A stretch of 52,641 nt of DNA. Source: CAJINA01 sp964647585 (GTDB lineage: Bacteria; Desulfobacterota; Desulfobacteria; Desulfobacterales; CAJINA01). Location of the stretch: contig CAZYGG010000024.1 in NCBI GenBank assembly GCA_964647585.1, positions 1 through 52,641 on the forward strand, read 5' to 3'. Shown here in pieces: positions 1 to 8,640 of the stretch. The notes below the pieces were generated by a model that was not told the origin of the DNA, searched no databases, and was given only the letters and a program-made list of their open reading frames with translations. A program made the translations under genes and the position numbers. How positions within the stretch are numbered: position 1 is the stretch's first letter; every line of letters starts with the position of its first letter.

Positions 1-2498
1 CGGCTCTGGCAGAGTCGTTCGGACGCGGCGCAATGACCAATCACTGGATCGATATCAAGAACAGTGACTGTATTCTTATCATGGGCAGCAATGCTGCCGA
101 GAACCACCCCGTATCTTTTAAATATGTTAACGAGGCCATGGAGAACGGGGCCAAATTAATCAGCGTGGACCCCCGCTATACCCGCACTTCATCAAGGGCC
201 GATATCTACACGGCCCTGCGGTCGGGAACCGATATCGCCTTTCTGGGCGGTATGATCAAATACATCCTGGATAACCGGCTTTACAACAAGGAGTATGTGG
301 CGGCCTATACCAATGCTTCTTTTCTGGTCAAGGACTCCTATCATTTCAAAAAGGGTCTTTTCAGCGGCTACCAGAAAAGCAAGTCGGGCCCGATTCTCGG
401 CAAATACGACAAGTCCAAGTGGGGCTTCAAGACGGATAAACAGGGCGTCCCCCAGATGGACCGCAAATTGAAAAACAGACGCTCGGTCTTTCAACTGCTC
501 AAAAAACATTTCAGCCGCTATAATTTAAAAACAGTCTCCAAGATTACCGGAACACCGAAAGATGACTTACTGGAGGTTTACAAAACTTACGCAGCAACCG
601 GTGCCCGCGGCAAAGCCGGTACCATCATGTACGCCATGGGCTGGACCCAGCACACCACCGGGACCCAGAACATCCGTACCATGGCCATTATCCAGCAATT
701 GCTGGGCAACATGGGCGTGGCCGGCGGCGGCGTAAATGCCCTGCGGGGTGAATCCAATGTTCAGGGCTCCACCGATCACTGCCTGTTGTGGCACATCTGG
801 CCGGGCTACCTGAAAACCCCCCGGGCGTCCAACACCGACCTGAAGGCCTACAATACCAAGTGGACCCCCAAAAGCAGCGACCCGCTCTCGGCCAACTGGT
901 GGAGCAACTATCCCAAGTATTCGGTCAGCATGCTCAAATCGTTCTTTGGCGAAAAGGGCACGGCGGCCAACGGGTTTGGCTACGAGTGGCTTCCCAAGGT
1001 CGATGACGGCCTGGGCTACTCATGGTTCGACCTGTTCGATGCCATGTATACCAATGAGGTAAGAGGCTTTTTCGCCTGGGGTATGAACCCGGCCTGCTCC
1101 GGCTCCAATGTCGGCAAGATCCGCACGGCTTTGGAAAGCCTGGACTGGATGGTCAATGTCAACCTCTTTGACAACGAAACCGGCTCTTTCTGGAAGGGGC
1201 CGGATAAAGACCCTGCCAAGATCAAAACCGAAGTTTTTATGCTGCCGGCCGCAGCTTCAATGGAAAAAGAGGGCAGCATCACCAACTCCGGCCGCTGGAT
1301 GCAATGGCGCTACCAGGGTCCCAAGCCGCTGGGCAACAGCAAACCCGACGGCGACATCATTGCAGCCCTGGGCCACAAGCTCAAAGAGGTCTACGCCAAA
1401 GGCGGCGCCTTTCCGGAACCCATCATGAACCTGAAATGGGATTATGAAACCAACGGGATGTATGACTCCCACAAGGTGGCCAAGGAGATCAACGGCTATT
1501 TTCTCGAGGATGTCACCGTTAAAGGCAAAGCCTTCAAGAAAGGCACCCTGGTGCCCAGTTTCGCCTTTCTGCAGGCTGACGGCAGCACCTCTTCGGGTAA
1601 CTGGCTCTACTGCAACAGCTACACGGAAAAAGGCAACATGGCGGCTCGCCGCAGCACCAAGGACGCGCCCAACAACATCGGGCTCTATCCTGAATTTTCC
1701 TGGTGCTGGCCCGTAAACCGGCGCATCATCTACAACCGGGCATCCGTGGACCCGGCCGGCAAGCCGTGGGATGAAAAGCACTGGGTCATCAAGTTCGCCG
1801 GAGAGCAGAAAAGCGGCAAATGGGTCTCGAAAAAATGGGTCGGGGATGTGCCCGACGGCGGCTGGTATCCGCTGCAAAACCCGGACGGGAGTACCCGCAA
1901 GGATGCCAAATACGCCTTTATCATGCGCAAGCACGGTCACGCCCAGATATACGGCCCCGGCCGGGCGGACGGTCCTTTCCCGGAGCACTATGAACCGCTT
2001 GAGTGCCCCGTGGACCAGAACTATCTCAACCCGGTCATGGTCAACCCAACGGCCGCGGTTTACTCGACCAAGGCCGATCAGCACGCCACCTGTGATCCGC
2101 GTTTCCCGTACGTGGCCACGACTTACCGGGTCAGCGAGCACTGGCAGACCGGGCTGATGACCCGAACCCAGCCCTGGCTGCTGGAGCTGCAACCCCAGGT
2201 GTTCGTGGAGATGAGCGAGGAGCTGGCCAAACTGAAAAGGATTGAAAGCGGCGAACGGGTCAAGGTTACCAGTGCCCGGGCCGGTCTTGAAGCCACAGCC
2301 ATCGTCACCAAACGTTTCAAGCCCTTCAAGATGGGCAAATTGACTATTCACCAGGTCGGATTGCCGTGGCACTTTGGCTGGCGCTGGCCCACCAGCGGCG
2401 AGGAGGACAGTGCCAATCTGCTCACGCCGCCGTCGGGAGACGCGAATACACGCATCCCGGAAACCAAGGCGTTTATGGTTAACGTCGCAAAACTGTAA
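1..2498 (+). CDS. fdhA: Formate dehydrogenase, catalytic molybdopterin subunit (5' end outside window)
   Basis: Catalytic subunit of a periplasmic formate dehydrogenase that oxidises formate to CO2 at a Mo/W-bis-pyranopterin site. The reading frame is open from base 3 and runs into the left edge, so about 830 residues are seen. The usual length is about 1000, so the export signal, the first FeS cluster and the catalytic Cys/Sec are missing. Family marks include GRGAMTNHWIDIKNSD at the left edge, GWTQHTTGTQNIRTMA, GVNALRGESNVQGSTDH and a C-terminal molybdopterin-dinucleotide-binding domain ending near KAFMVNVAKL. No in-frame TGA lies inside the window. The iron-sulfur subunit follows after 13 bp behind a strong AAGGAGGTGA site, so the two are cotranscribed. 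Family assignment is firm; Mo versus W cannot be told from this part. Confidence 0.95.
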   Translation, partial: ALAESFGRGAMTNHWIDIKNSDCILIMGSNAAENHPVSFKYVNEAMENGAKLISVDPRYTRTSSRADIYTALRSGTDIAFLGGMIKYILDNRLYNKEYVAAYTNASFLVKDSYHFKKGLFSGYQKSKSGPILGKYDKSKWGFKTDKQGVPQMDRKLKNRRSVFQLLKKHFSRYNLKTVSKITGTPKDDLLEVYKTYAATGARGKAGTIMYAMGWTQHTTGTQNIRTMAIIQQLLGNMGVAGGGVNALRGESNVQGSTDHCLLWHIWPGYLKTPRASNTDLKAYNTKWTPKSSDPLSANWWSNYPKYSVSMLKSFFGEKGTAANGFGYEWLPKVDDGLGYSWFDLFDAMYTNEVRGFFAWGMNPACSGSNVGKIRTALESLDWMVNVNLFDNETGSFWKGPDKDPAKIKTEVFMLPAAASMEKEGSITNSGRWMQWRYQGPKPLGNSKPDGDIIAALGHKLKEVYAKGGAFPEPIMNLKWDYETNGMYDSHKVAKEINGYFLEDVTVKGKAFKKGTLVPSFAFLQADGSTSSGNWLYCNSYTEKGNMAARRSTKDAPNNIGLYPEFSWCWPVNRRIIYNRASVDPAGKPWDEKHWVIKFAGEQKSGKWVSKKWVGDVPDGGWYPLQNPDGSTRKDAKYAFIMRKHGHAQIYGPGRADGPFPEHYEPLECPVDQNYLNPVMVNPTAAVYSTKADQHATCDPRFPYVATTYRVSEHWQTGLMTRTQPWLLELQPQVFVEMSEELAKLKRIESGERVKVTSARAGLEATAIVTKRFKPFKMGKLTIHQVGLPWHFGWRWPTSGEEDSANLLTPPSGDANTRIPETKAFMVNVAKL

Positions 2499-2511
2499 GG
2501 AGGTGATCTGA

Positions 2512-3231
2512 ATGTCTTACGCAATTTTTATCGACACCACGGTTTGTACCGGCTGTCGGGGCTGCCAGGTTGCCTGCAAACAGTGGCACGACCTGCCGGC
2601 GGAAGAGACCCGCAACACCGGGACATATCAAAACCCCGCTGATTTATCCTTTAACACCTACAAGTTGGTCCGCATGTCGGAACAGGTGGTTGATGGCCGC
2701 CTGCGCTGGCTCTTTTTTCCGGAACAATGCCGGCACTGTGTGGATGCCCCCTGCCTGGAGGTCGCCGATGATGCGAGTGCCGTCTACAAGGACGCAGCGA
2801 CGGGCGCTATTCTTTATACGGCCCAAACCAAAAATGTAAGTGCGGAGGATGTCATTGAGGCCTGCCCTTACAATGTACCGCGCCAGGCCGCTGACGGTAC
2901 CCTGGCTAAATGCGATCTGTGCAATGACCGGGTTCATAACGGTCTATTGCCGGCCTGCGTCAAAACCTGTCCCACCGGGGCAATGAATTTTGGCACCCGC
3001 AAGGAGATGCAACAATTGGCCCAGGCCAGGCTAAAGGCTGTAAAGTCCAGGTATCCGAAGGCCATACTGGCCGACCCGGATGAAGTCAATGTCATCTATC
3101 TGGTGGGTTATGCCCCGGAACTGTACTACGAGAATGTTATCGGTTCAGCCGGATCACGCGGGATAACACGCCAGATGGCGTTCAATCGGATGGTGCGCCC
3201 CTTTAAAAAGGCGGCCGCCCATCTGGTGTAA
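2512..3231 (+). CDS. fdhB: Formate dehydrogenase iron-sulfur (beta) subunit
   Basis: Electron-transfer subunit of 239 residues that carries electrons from the catalytic subunit to periplasmic cytochromes. It has ferredoxin-type cysteine groups: CTGCRGCQVACKQWH near residues 12-26, CRHCVDAPC in the middle, then CPYNVPR, CDLCNDRV and CVKTCPTGAM, consistent with several [4Fe-4S] clusters. There is no C-terminal transmembrane helix and no cytochrome b (gamma) gene follows. This suggests the soluble FdhAB type of sulfate reducers, not the membrane-bound FdnGHI type. The start is fixed by AAGGAGGTGATCTGA just before the ATG. About 200 bp without a gene separate it from fdhE. Confidence 0.95.
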   Translation: MSYAIFIDTTVCTGCRGCQVACKQWHDLPAEETRNTGTYQNPADLSFNTYKLVRMSEQVVDGRLRWLFFPEQCRHCVDAPCLEVADDASAVYKDAATGAILYTAQTKNVSAEDVIEACPYNVPRQAADGTLAKCDLCNDRVHNGLLPACVKTCPTGAMNFGTRKEMQQLAQARLKAVKSRYPKAILADPDEVNVIYLVGYAPELYYENVIGSAGSRGITRQMAFNRMVRPFKKAAAHLV

Positions 3232-3433
3232 CCTGGCGATGACCGGTCGGAACGAAAAGCCGGCCGGTCAACTCCGGAAGGCGACTTTCTTGGCAACATC
3301 AAGGCTGCAATCGCAGCGGTTATTCACCAGGCTCCTTATTTCCAGCGGATAGCGGCAAATAAGGGGCTGACCGAATTTGCTGCGATGGCAGCCTTCCCAT
3401 TTAATGTGCTCAACCGATGAAAGAGGATGGGGC

Positions 3434-4339
3434 ATGACTACTTTCGAAAAACACCTGGCTGTAGAGTTGATTCAGGCAAGCTTCCAGGAAGCCCTTGCAA
3501 GTGAGCCCGCTTATAAAGAGATACTGCCTTTTTTTCAGTCTATATATGAAATGCAAGCAGCGGCCGTGGAGAATGCCCGGCCCGTGGAGATCACCCTTTC
3601 TTCGGAAATTATTGAGGCCCGGCGCAGGGGCGAAATGCCGCTGATCGAACGGCACCAGATTACCATAGATCTGTCTTCGGCCACGCTTGCGCTGCACACC
3701 ATTCTGGCCGCGGCGAAAACCGCAAACCGCCCTCTGGCTGATGCCGGAGAGCTTTTAGAAACATATTTTGGCAAAGACCAAAGTCGCCTGGCACAATGCC
3801 ACCGGATGCTATTAGACGAAGACCGGGACGGCCGCCAGCAGCTTTGTGAGGATATCGGCATAACGGTTGAGATGCTGGACTTTTTTCTCTATAATAGTTT
3901 GTGGCCCTCTCTGGCCTGCCATGCCCGTCACCTGGCCGCGAAACATGGTCATAACGGTAACTGGGCCAAAGGTTATTGCCCCATATGCGGCGCACTTCCG
4001 AAGATCGCCTTTCTTTCTGAAACCGGCCAACGGTTTCTGGTTTGTCGGTTTTGCCGCCATGAATGGCCTGTCGGGCGGATTCAATGCTCCTTTTGCGACA
4101 ATAAGGACTCGGAAACCATCGGGTATCATATCAGTGATGCCGATAAGGCCCATCGGATTGACACCTGTGATCGATGTAAAAACTATCTCATAAACGTTGA
4201 TACGCGTCAGCTATCCCGCGATTTTTACCCGCCTCTGGAGGCCCTTGTTTGCACCCATCTGGATATTAAGGCGGAGCAAATGGGCTACCAGCGGGCTGTT
4301 GATTTGAACTATCAGGATGTCAGCCCGGGGGTTTTATAA
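3434..4339 (+). CDS. fdhE: Formate dehydrogenase accessory protein FdhE
   Basis: FdhE-family maturation factor needed for active formate dehydrogenase; it is cytoplasmic and binds a metal through paired CxxC motifs. This copy is about 301 residues. The C-terminal half shows CPICG, CRFC, CSFC and CDRC between about residues 185 and 270, as in the family. The chosen ATG (MTTFEKH) follows an AAGAGGA ribosome site. A longer in-frame reading from base 3377 lacks a ribosome site and adds 19 unlikely residues. Its position directly after fdhAB supports the assignment. Confidence 0.9.
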   Translation: MTTFEKHLAVELIQASFQEALASEPAYKEILPFFQSIYEMQAAAVENARPVEITLSSEIIEARRRGEMPLIERHQITIDLSSATLALHTILAAAKTANRPLADAGELLETYFGKDQSRLAQCHRMLLDEDRDGRQQLCEDIGITVEMLDFFLYNSLWPSLACHARHLAAKHGHNGNWAKGYCPICGALPKIAFLSETGQRFLVCRFCRHEWPVGRIQCSFCDNKDSETIGYHISDADKAHRIDTCDRCKNYLINVDTRQLSRDFYPPLEALVCTHLDIKAEQMGYQRAVDLNYQDVSPGVL

Positions 4340-4384
4340 GAAAGGCCGCCGGACGGACAAAAACCGCCAAGGACACGGATCCAA

Positions 4385-4963
4385 ATGAGACTGAAAGTTG
4401 GCCATATAGCCATACTGGTGATAGTGGGATGGACGGTGGTTGTCCCGGCCATAGCTGTATTGGCCGGTGGCCTGCCTCCGCGCAACCCCTGGAACGAAAT
4501 TCTATTGCCCACGCCCACGGAGGCAGCCATACGGCAATACCTGGGGCTCCCGGATGGCGAGCAGTTTACCGTCGATCAAATTGCGGCGGAGGCTGTCATT
4601 GTGCAGGTTTACAGCATGTATTGCCCCCACTGCCAGCGGGAGGCCCCCCAGGTCAATGATCTGTATGCGCTCATTACGGCGCAGGCCGGGCTCCACGGAC
4701 GGTTGCGGCTCATTGGTGTGGGGATCGGCAATTCAAAATACGAGGTTGATTTCTATCGGGAAACATACGGCGTTAAATTCCCCCTGTTTCCGGACGGAAA
4801 ATTCATCATTCACAAGCAGCTGGGTGAGACCCGAACCCCGCATTTCTTCGTGCTGAAACCGGCCGGGGCCGGACAGGTCGAAGTGGTTTATGACCTGGTG
4901 GGCGGATTTAACTCTCCAGAAAAGTTCCTGGAAACGGTTTGGAACCATTTGAAGGACGAATAG
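4385..4963 (+). CDS. Exported TlpA-like thioredoxin-fold protein
   Basis: Protein of 192 residues with an N-terminal hydrophobic export or anchor segment (about residues 8-28). A thioredoxin fold follows, with the redox pair C80-P-H-C83 in VYSMYCPHCQREAP and a cis-Pro region near TRTPHFF. It is probably a periplasmic thiol-disulfide oxidoreductase. It lies between fdhE and a peroxiredoxin, one base before the latter, so it is likely in the same transcript. It could reduce the peroxiredoxin or keep haem-binding cysteines reduced for cytochrome maturation; both are inference. The CPHC active site is also used by DsbA-like oxidases, so the direction of the reaction is not settled. Confidence 0.8.
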   Translation: MRLKVGHIAILVIVGWTVVVPAIAVLAGGLPPRNPWNEILLPTPTEAAIRQYLGLPDGEQFTVDQIAAEAVIVQVYSMYCPHCQREAPQVNDLYALITAQAGLHGRLRLIGVGIGNSKYEVDFYRETYGVKFPLFPDGKFIIHKQLGETRTPHFFVLKPAGAGQVEVVYDLVGGFNSPEKFLETVWNHLKDE

Positions 4964-4973
4964 GTTGGCAGCG

Positions 4974-5588
4974 ATGATACGACTAAAAGTCTTTCTTAAA
5001 AATATAAACGGGGCGATTATCTTCGGGCTGATGGCGGCTGGGACGGTCCTGGCCGGCTCCACGGCCTTTGAGGGCAATATCTTCGATCCCGGCCAGCTCA
5101 AATCCCGTGATAGCCGGCTGCAAGTCAAGGTCGGACAAAAAGCGCCGGATTTTACCCTGCCTTCCATCGATGGCCAGCACATTCAGTTGAAAAGTTATCT
5201 GAATAAAAAAAACGTGGTCCTTTCATTTATACCAGCCGCCTGGACTCCGGTCTGCTCCGATCAATGGCCCGGGTACAATCTGGCCCGGCCCCTGTTCGAA
5301 AAGTACCACACCATCCTGCTGGGAATCAGCGTAGACAGCCAGGCGACCCTCTTTGCCTGGACCCGCCAGATGGGCGATCTGTGGTTTCCCGTTTTATCTG
5401 ATTTCTGGCCCCACGGTGCCGTGGCCGCTCGGTACGGTGTCCTCCGGGGCGACGGAACAGCTGAACGTGCCCTCGTATTTATCAATTCAAAAGGCATCAT
5501 CACCCACGTTCACGTCGGCGATATCAATGTGCGCCCGCCCCTGGAACTGATTATTAAACAGCTGGCGCGGATGAGCCCGGTAAAGTAA
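4974..5588 (+). CDS. Exported peroxiredoxin (AhpC/TSA family)
   Basis: Peroxiredoxin of about 204 residues with an N-terminal hydrophobic signal (about residues 12-30) and the catalytic signature PAAWTPVC, that is PxxxTxxC with peroxidatic Cys94. VKVGQKAPDFTLPSIDG is the usual family opening. It would remove peroxides in the periplasm using electrons from a thioredoxin-fold partner; the preceding CPHC protein is the obvious candidate. A TTG at 4965 gives a version three residues longer; the ATG at 4974 was preferred. It closes the formate dehydrogenase gene group and is followed by a palindromic repeat. Confidence 0.85.
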   Translation: MIRLKVFLKNINGAIIFGLMAAGTVLAGSTAFEGNIFDPGQLKSRDSRLQVKVGQKAPDFTLPSIDGQHIQLKSYLNKKNVVLSFIPAAWTPVCSDQWPGYNLARPLFEKYHTILLGISVDSQATLFAWTRQMGDLWFPVLSDFWPHGAVAARYGVLRGDGTAERALVFINSKGIITHVHVGDINVRPPLELIIKQLARMSPVK

Positions 5589-5643
5589 AACATCCCGACT
5601 CATACAGGCTGTGTCACAATTAACGAAGTAGCCCAAATCATGC

Positions 5644-5726
5644 TCGTCATGCCGGACTCGATCCGGCATCCAGACCTTTATACACCTGAAAAAACAATGG
5701 ATTCCGGATCGAGTCCGGAATGACGA
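5644..5726. repeat. Palindromic intergenic repeat (REP-like)
   Basis: Two nearly complementary 29-bp arms (5644-5672 and 5698-5726) built on CGGACTCGATCCGG. The left arm reads GTCATGCCGG and the right arm returns CCGGAATGAC, with about 25 bp between. It sits between convergent genes, so it may also help end transcription. This type of GTCATTCCGGACTCGATCCGG repeat is common and dispersed in proteobacterial genomes. Only one copy was seen here. Confidence 0.75.
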
Positions 5727-5787
5727 AAAGGCTTAATGCGTGGTTTGGCGAATTGTGACACTTCAGTCTTCAACCTGACCATATATT

Positions 5788-5985
5788 TTATCCGCCGGCA
5801 ATCATGGGAATCAATACCACTTCGGCGTTGTCCGGGACCTGGGTGTCCTTAAAAAGCGGCCGGGATACCAGCTTGCCGTTCATGCGGATGACCGCATACT
5901 GCTCCGGTTTTTCGACATAAGCCAGCAGCTGTTCAACATCCATATCCGGATGCCAGGCATACTGCTTGCCATCTATGGTGATCAA
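5788..5985 (-). CDS. MoaD/ThiS-like beta-grasp sulfur-carrier protein
   Basis: Protein of 65 residues with the short beta-grasp pattern of ThiS/MoaD proteins and the diagnostic C-terminal Gly-Gly (PMIAGG), which is adenylated and thiocarboxylated in this family. The start is TTG and overlaps the stop of the upstream aldehyde oxidoreductase gene (GATTGATC), so translation is coupled. MoaD-like proteins beside AOR-family oxidoreductases are a known arrangement and point to tungsto/molybdopterin assembly for that enzyme. A ThiS role in thiamine synthesis is less likely because no thi gene is near. Confidence 0.8.
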   Translation of the reverse strand: MITIDGKQYAWHPDMDVEQLLAYVEKPEQYAVIRMNGKLVSRPLFKDTQVPDNAEVVLIPMIAGG

Positions 5986-8123
5986 TCGACGACTCCGTTT
6001 GCTTTTAAGACATCCAGCACTTCCGGGAAATCAATGCCAAGGCGCTTGACCGTGGCCACCGTGGGAATGCCGTCCGGGGTCCAACCCCGGCGGTCGTAAA
6101 CCGCATCTTTGAGTTTTTCATACTGCGCTTCCCTGAATTTACGCAGGGTCGCCACCTTTTCTTCTACCGTGAGCCCGTCAATGTCCTGCTCATATTTTTC
6201 AACCAGCTGCTTGTCGTAGCGTTCCGTCCGGGAGTCATACTCTTCGACGGTGACCGGGCCTACCGCGCGATAGGGAATCGCATCATGCTGCCGGCGGCCG
6301 TACCCCATTTTCAAGTTGAAAACGCGCTGAAAATTGTAGACCCCCTCACTCATGGCAATCAGGTCTTCGGGAGCGGATTTCCGCCCGGTGACGACACTGA
6401 AATAGTCGGCATACCAGTTCACGTGCTTCATCACCTTGGCCGGTTCGAGGGTATCCTTGTTGTCCTCGGGTACAATATCGTTCCAGGGCAGCTTGCAGAG
6501 CCCGCACAGACCGAACCAGGTGCGAAACATGGGAAACCAGTGCAGGGCCTCGGCCTTCTGCTCAAACGTGGGCATGAAATTGTGGACCATATCCAGGAAA
6601 ATCAACCACGCCTCGTCATGCTGGGGGCCCTTGAGCGCCAGGCCGTAGCCGCCCTGCTGCGCGAGGGACTCCTTGGTCATATACTCTGAAAACTCAAGCC
6701 CCTTGGACTCCATGCCGATGTCCTGCAATATCGCTGCATCCGCCCCGTACTCACGGGCAAAGAGCGCTTTCATCCGGCGGATGCCCTGGCCAACCACCGT
6801 ACCGAACCCTTCGCCCCGGGCCATCTGGTGGACCAGCTCGAGCGCCTCCAGACGGTTGCCGAAGTACAACTGCATGCCGCCGGTGTGCGCATCCGTAATC
6901 TGGTTCATTTCAAAGCATTCCATGACAAAGGCGATGGAAGTCCCCACCGAAATGGTATCCAGACCATAGGTGTCGCAGTAGAAGTTCATCTCGACAATCG
7001 TGGAAGGATCGAATATGCCCAGGTTGGAACCGCAACCAGCAATGGTTTCATACTCGGGGCCGTCCACAAAGACCTTTTGGCCTTTATACGGACCGGTGAA
7101 CGGCACGAAGTCCCGGACGCCGTGGGCGCAGGCAACCGTACAGCCGCGCCAGCAGCCATCGAAACCCTTGTCGAAAATGTGCTGGAAAACCTCGCTGCCG
7201 ATGAGGTTGCCGCCGGCATGCTGGCCGAACTTGAAGTTATGGGTCGGCAGCAGGTCAAAATCATTCATGATCGGCACCAGGTGGGTGGTCCCGAGGGAGG
7301 CCATCTTGTTCTGTTTCGGATCCAGGGAAACGATCTCCTTGGAATACAGTTTCGACACTTTCTTGAGACCTTCAAAATCATCCGGATTGTTGCTCTTCAG
7401 GGAGACCGCGTTCCAGCGGGCCACAATGGCCTTGATCCCCTTGTCGGCAAACACCGTCCCGATGCCGCCGCGCCCCGCCTGTTTGTAACGCGTCATCTTG
7501 CGTTGGCCGTCGTACCAGGTGAAATTCAGACAGCCGAAAAGCGTATTTTTTGCCCCGGGTCCCGAAGAGACGACGGAAATATGACTTTTTTTACCCTGAC
7601 CAAAATGTTCGGTCAGGGCATCGGACAGCGCGTAGGAGTCATCGGTGAGATCCTGGATTTCCAGGATCTCAATTTTCCCATCGATACCGTCGATCAGGAT
7701 CACCGTGTCCCCGCCGGTCTTGCCGCTGACTTCCAGCGCGTCAAACCCCGCGAACTTGAGATAGGGTCCAAAATAACCACCGACATTGGAATCGATCACC
7801 GAACCGGTCAGAGGCGAAAGGGAGGTCACGATGCTTTTTCCCGAGCCGGGATACCCCGGGGTGCCTCCCATGGGCCCGCTGGCAATACAGACCGCGTTTT
7901 CCGGATCGTTCCAGCGGGTCTCGCCTTTTACCGCGTTCCACAGGAGCCAGAGATCGAACCCCTTGCCCCCGATAAAGAGGTTCTTCATCTGATCGGAGAC
8001 CGGGTTGACCGTAATGGTCATATCGGAAAGATCGATCCCGAGCGTCTGGTTGGTGTACCCTTTTTCAATAGCCGGCCGCTCATAGGCCATTTTCTTTATG
8101 CAGTTCACGTCTAATTGAGTCAT
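5982..8123 (-). CDS. aor: Aldehyde:ferredoxin oxidoreductase (tungsten type)
   Basis: Tungstopterin enzyme that interconverts aldehydes and carboxylic acids using ferredoxin. From the chosen ATG it is 713 residues. The N-terminal AOR domain has FIGGKGFDLWLLW (about residue 50) and the pterin-binding loop QAGRGGIGTVFADKGIKAI (about 215-235). The [4Fe-4S] ligands are a C-x3-C-x3-C triad at about 324-332 (CWRGCTVAC) and LCGLC near 540. The start at 8123 is set by AAGGAG eight bases upstream; a longer frame to 8240 has no ribosome site and runs toward the promoter palindrome. At 713 residues it is longer than archaeal AOR (about 605), and BamB-type relatives exist, so the substrate is unknown. 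Confidence 0.9.
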   Translation of the reverse strand: MTQLDVNCIKKMAYERPAIEKGYTNQTLGIDLSDMTITVNPVSDQMKNLFIGGKGFDLWLLWNAVKGETRWNDPENAVCIASGPMGGTPGYPGSGKSIVTSLSPLTGSVIDSNVGGYFGPYLKFAGFDALEVSGKTGGDTVILIDGIDGKIEILEIQDLTDDSYALSDALTEHFGQGKKSHISVVSSGPGAKNTLFGCLNFTWYDGQRKMTRYKQAGRGGIGTVFADKGIKAIVARWNAVSLKSNNPDDFEGLKKVSKLYSKEIVSLDPKQNKMASLGTTHLVPIMNDFDLLPTHNFKFGQHAGGNLIGSEVFQHIFDKGFDGCWRGCTVACAHGVRDFVPFTGPYKGQKVFVDGPEYETIAGCGSNLGIFDPSTIVEMNFYCDTYGLDTISVGTSIAFVMECFEMNQITDAHTGGMQLYFGNRLEALELVHQMARGEGFGTVVGQGIRRMKALFAREYGADAAILQDIGMESKGLEFSEYMTKESLAQQGGYGLALKGPQHDEAWLIFLDMVHNFMPTFEQKAEALHWFPMFRTWFGLCGLCKLPWNDIVPEDNKDTLEPAKVMKHVNWYADYFSVVTGRKSAPEDLIAMSEGVYNFQRVFNLKMGYGRRQHDAIPYRAVGPVTVEEYDSRTERYDKQLVEKYEQDIDGLTVEEKVATLRKFREAQYEKLKDAVYDRRGWTPDGIPTVATVKRLGIDFPEVLDVLKANGVVD

Positions 8124-8266
8124 TTCTGGCAACTCCTTTAAATAGATGATTTCCTTACTGGCAACGCTTTGCTTATACCACGAACGACTGCCGGTCGATA
8201 GAAAAAACTGTCCTGATAAATAAGTGGAAAGGTCAGCCATCGAATAACGGCAACGAAACCTTCCGT

Positions 8267-8316
8267 GTTCTATAATGGTTAAACCATTATAGAACTCATT
8301 TTTATTTGCGTATCAA
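8267..8316 (-). promoter_or_regulatory. Promoter of the AOR gene with an overlapping perfect palindrome
   Basis: Two 14-bp arms, GTTCTATAATGGTT (8267-8280) and AACCATTATAGAAC (8282-8295), are perfectly complementary around one central base. On the - strand the arm nearer the start of transcription contains TATAAT (8286-8291), with a TTGATA 19 bp upstream (8311-8316). The palindrome therefore covers the likely -10 element. This is the geometry of a repressor operator for a dimeric regulator. No regulator gene of an obvious matching family is adjacent. Confidence 0.6.
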
Positions 8317-8407
8317 GAAGGCTTTTTCAGCTGGCAGGCGCATTATTTACTTGACTAAACCGGAATGTCTCCTTAATTTAACTCACTGTAATTATTGGCA
8401 GGATAAA

Positions 8408-8602
8408 CCAGAAACTATCTCAAAAAACGGATTTTGGTTCAAAGTCAAGGCGGGCGCTACATTCGAACCGGAGGAATACTCCAGTATTTCGAGGATTTGG
8501 TCCGCCCACAATTAGCGGCATTCCCTACGGGGGCGATTTACTCGCCAATTTAGCGTCCAACGAAGAGATTGGCCCAAAAGACTTTTTTGAGATAGTTTCT
8601 GG
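8408..8602. repeat. Structured hairpin element, copy A
   Basis: A 195-bp element bounded by perfect 20-bp inverted repeats (CCAGAAACTATCTCAAAAAA at 8408-8427 and its complement at 8583-8602). Inside are TTTTGGTTC and, near the far end, GGCCCAAAA, which can pair. An inner stem GGCGGGC/GTCCGCC encloses a central hairpin GGAATAC-TCCA-GTATTTC followed by GAGGAT. The same plan appears at 42381-42524 with different stem sequences. It fills most of the spacer between the AOR promoter and proC. A short open frame over 8306-8515 is judged a by-product. Confidence 0.7.
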
Positions 8603-8640
8603 GATTATGATCTGAAGCAAGCAGGGAGGAGACTGTAATA

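Noticed and set aside
1257..2372. Long open frame on the - strand inside the formate dehydrogenase gene
   Set aside because: Mirror frame of a GC-rich real gene; no family features and no ribosome site.
1..2498. Selenocysteine codon in the formate dehydrogenase
   Set aside because: The expected catalytic position lies upstream of the window; no in-frame TGA is present in the visible part.
6828..8114. 428-codon + strand frame opposite the AOR gene
   Set aside because: Shadow of the AOR reading frame; the AOR motifs on the other strand are decisive.
8306..8515. 69-codon frame between the AOR and proC genes
   Set aside because: It crosses the promoter region and the structured repeat; no ribosome site or family.
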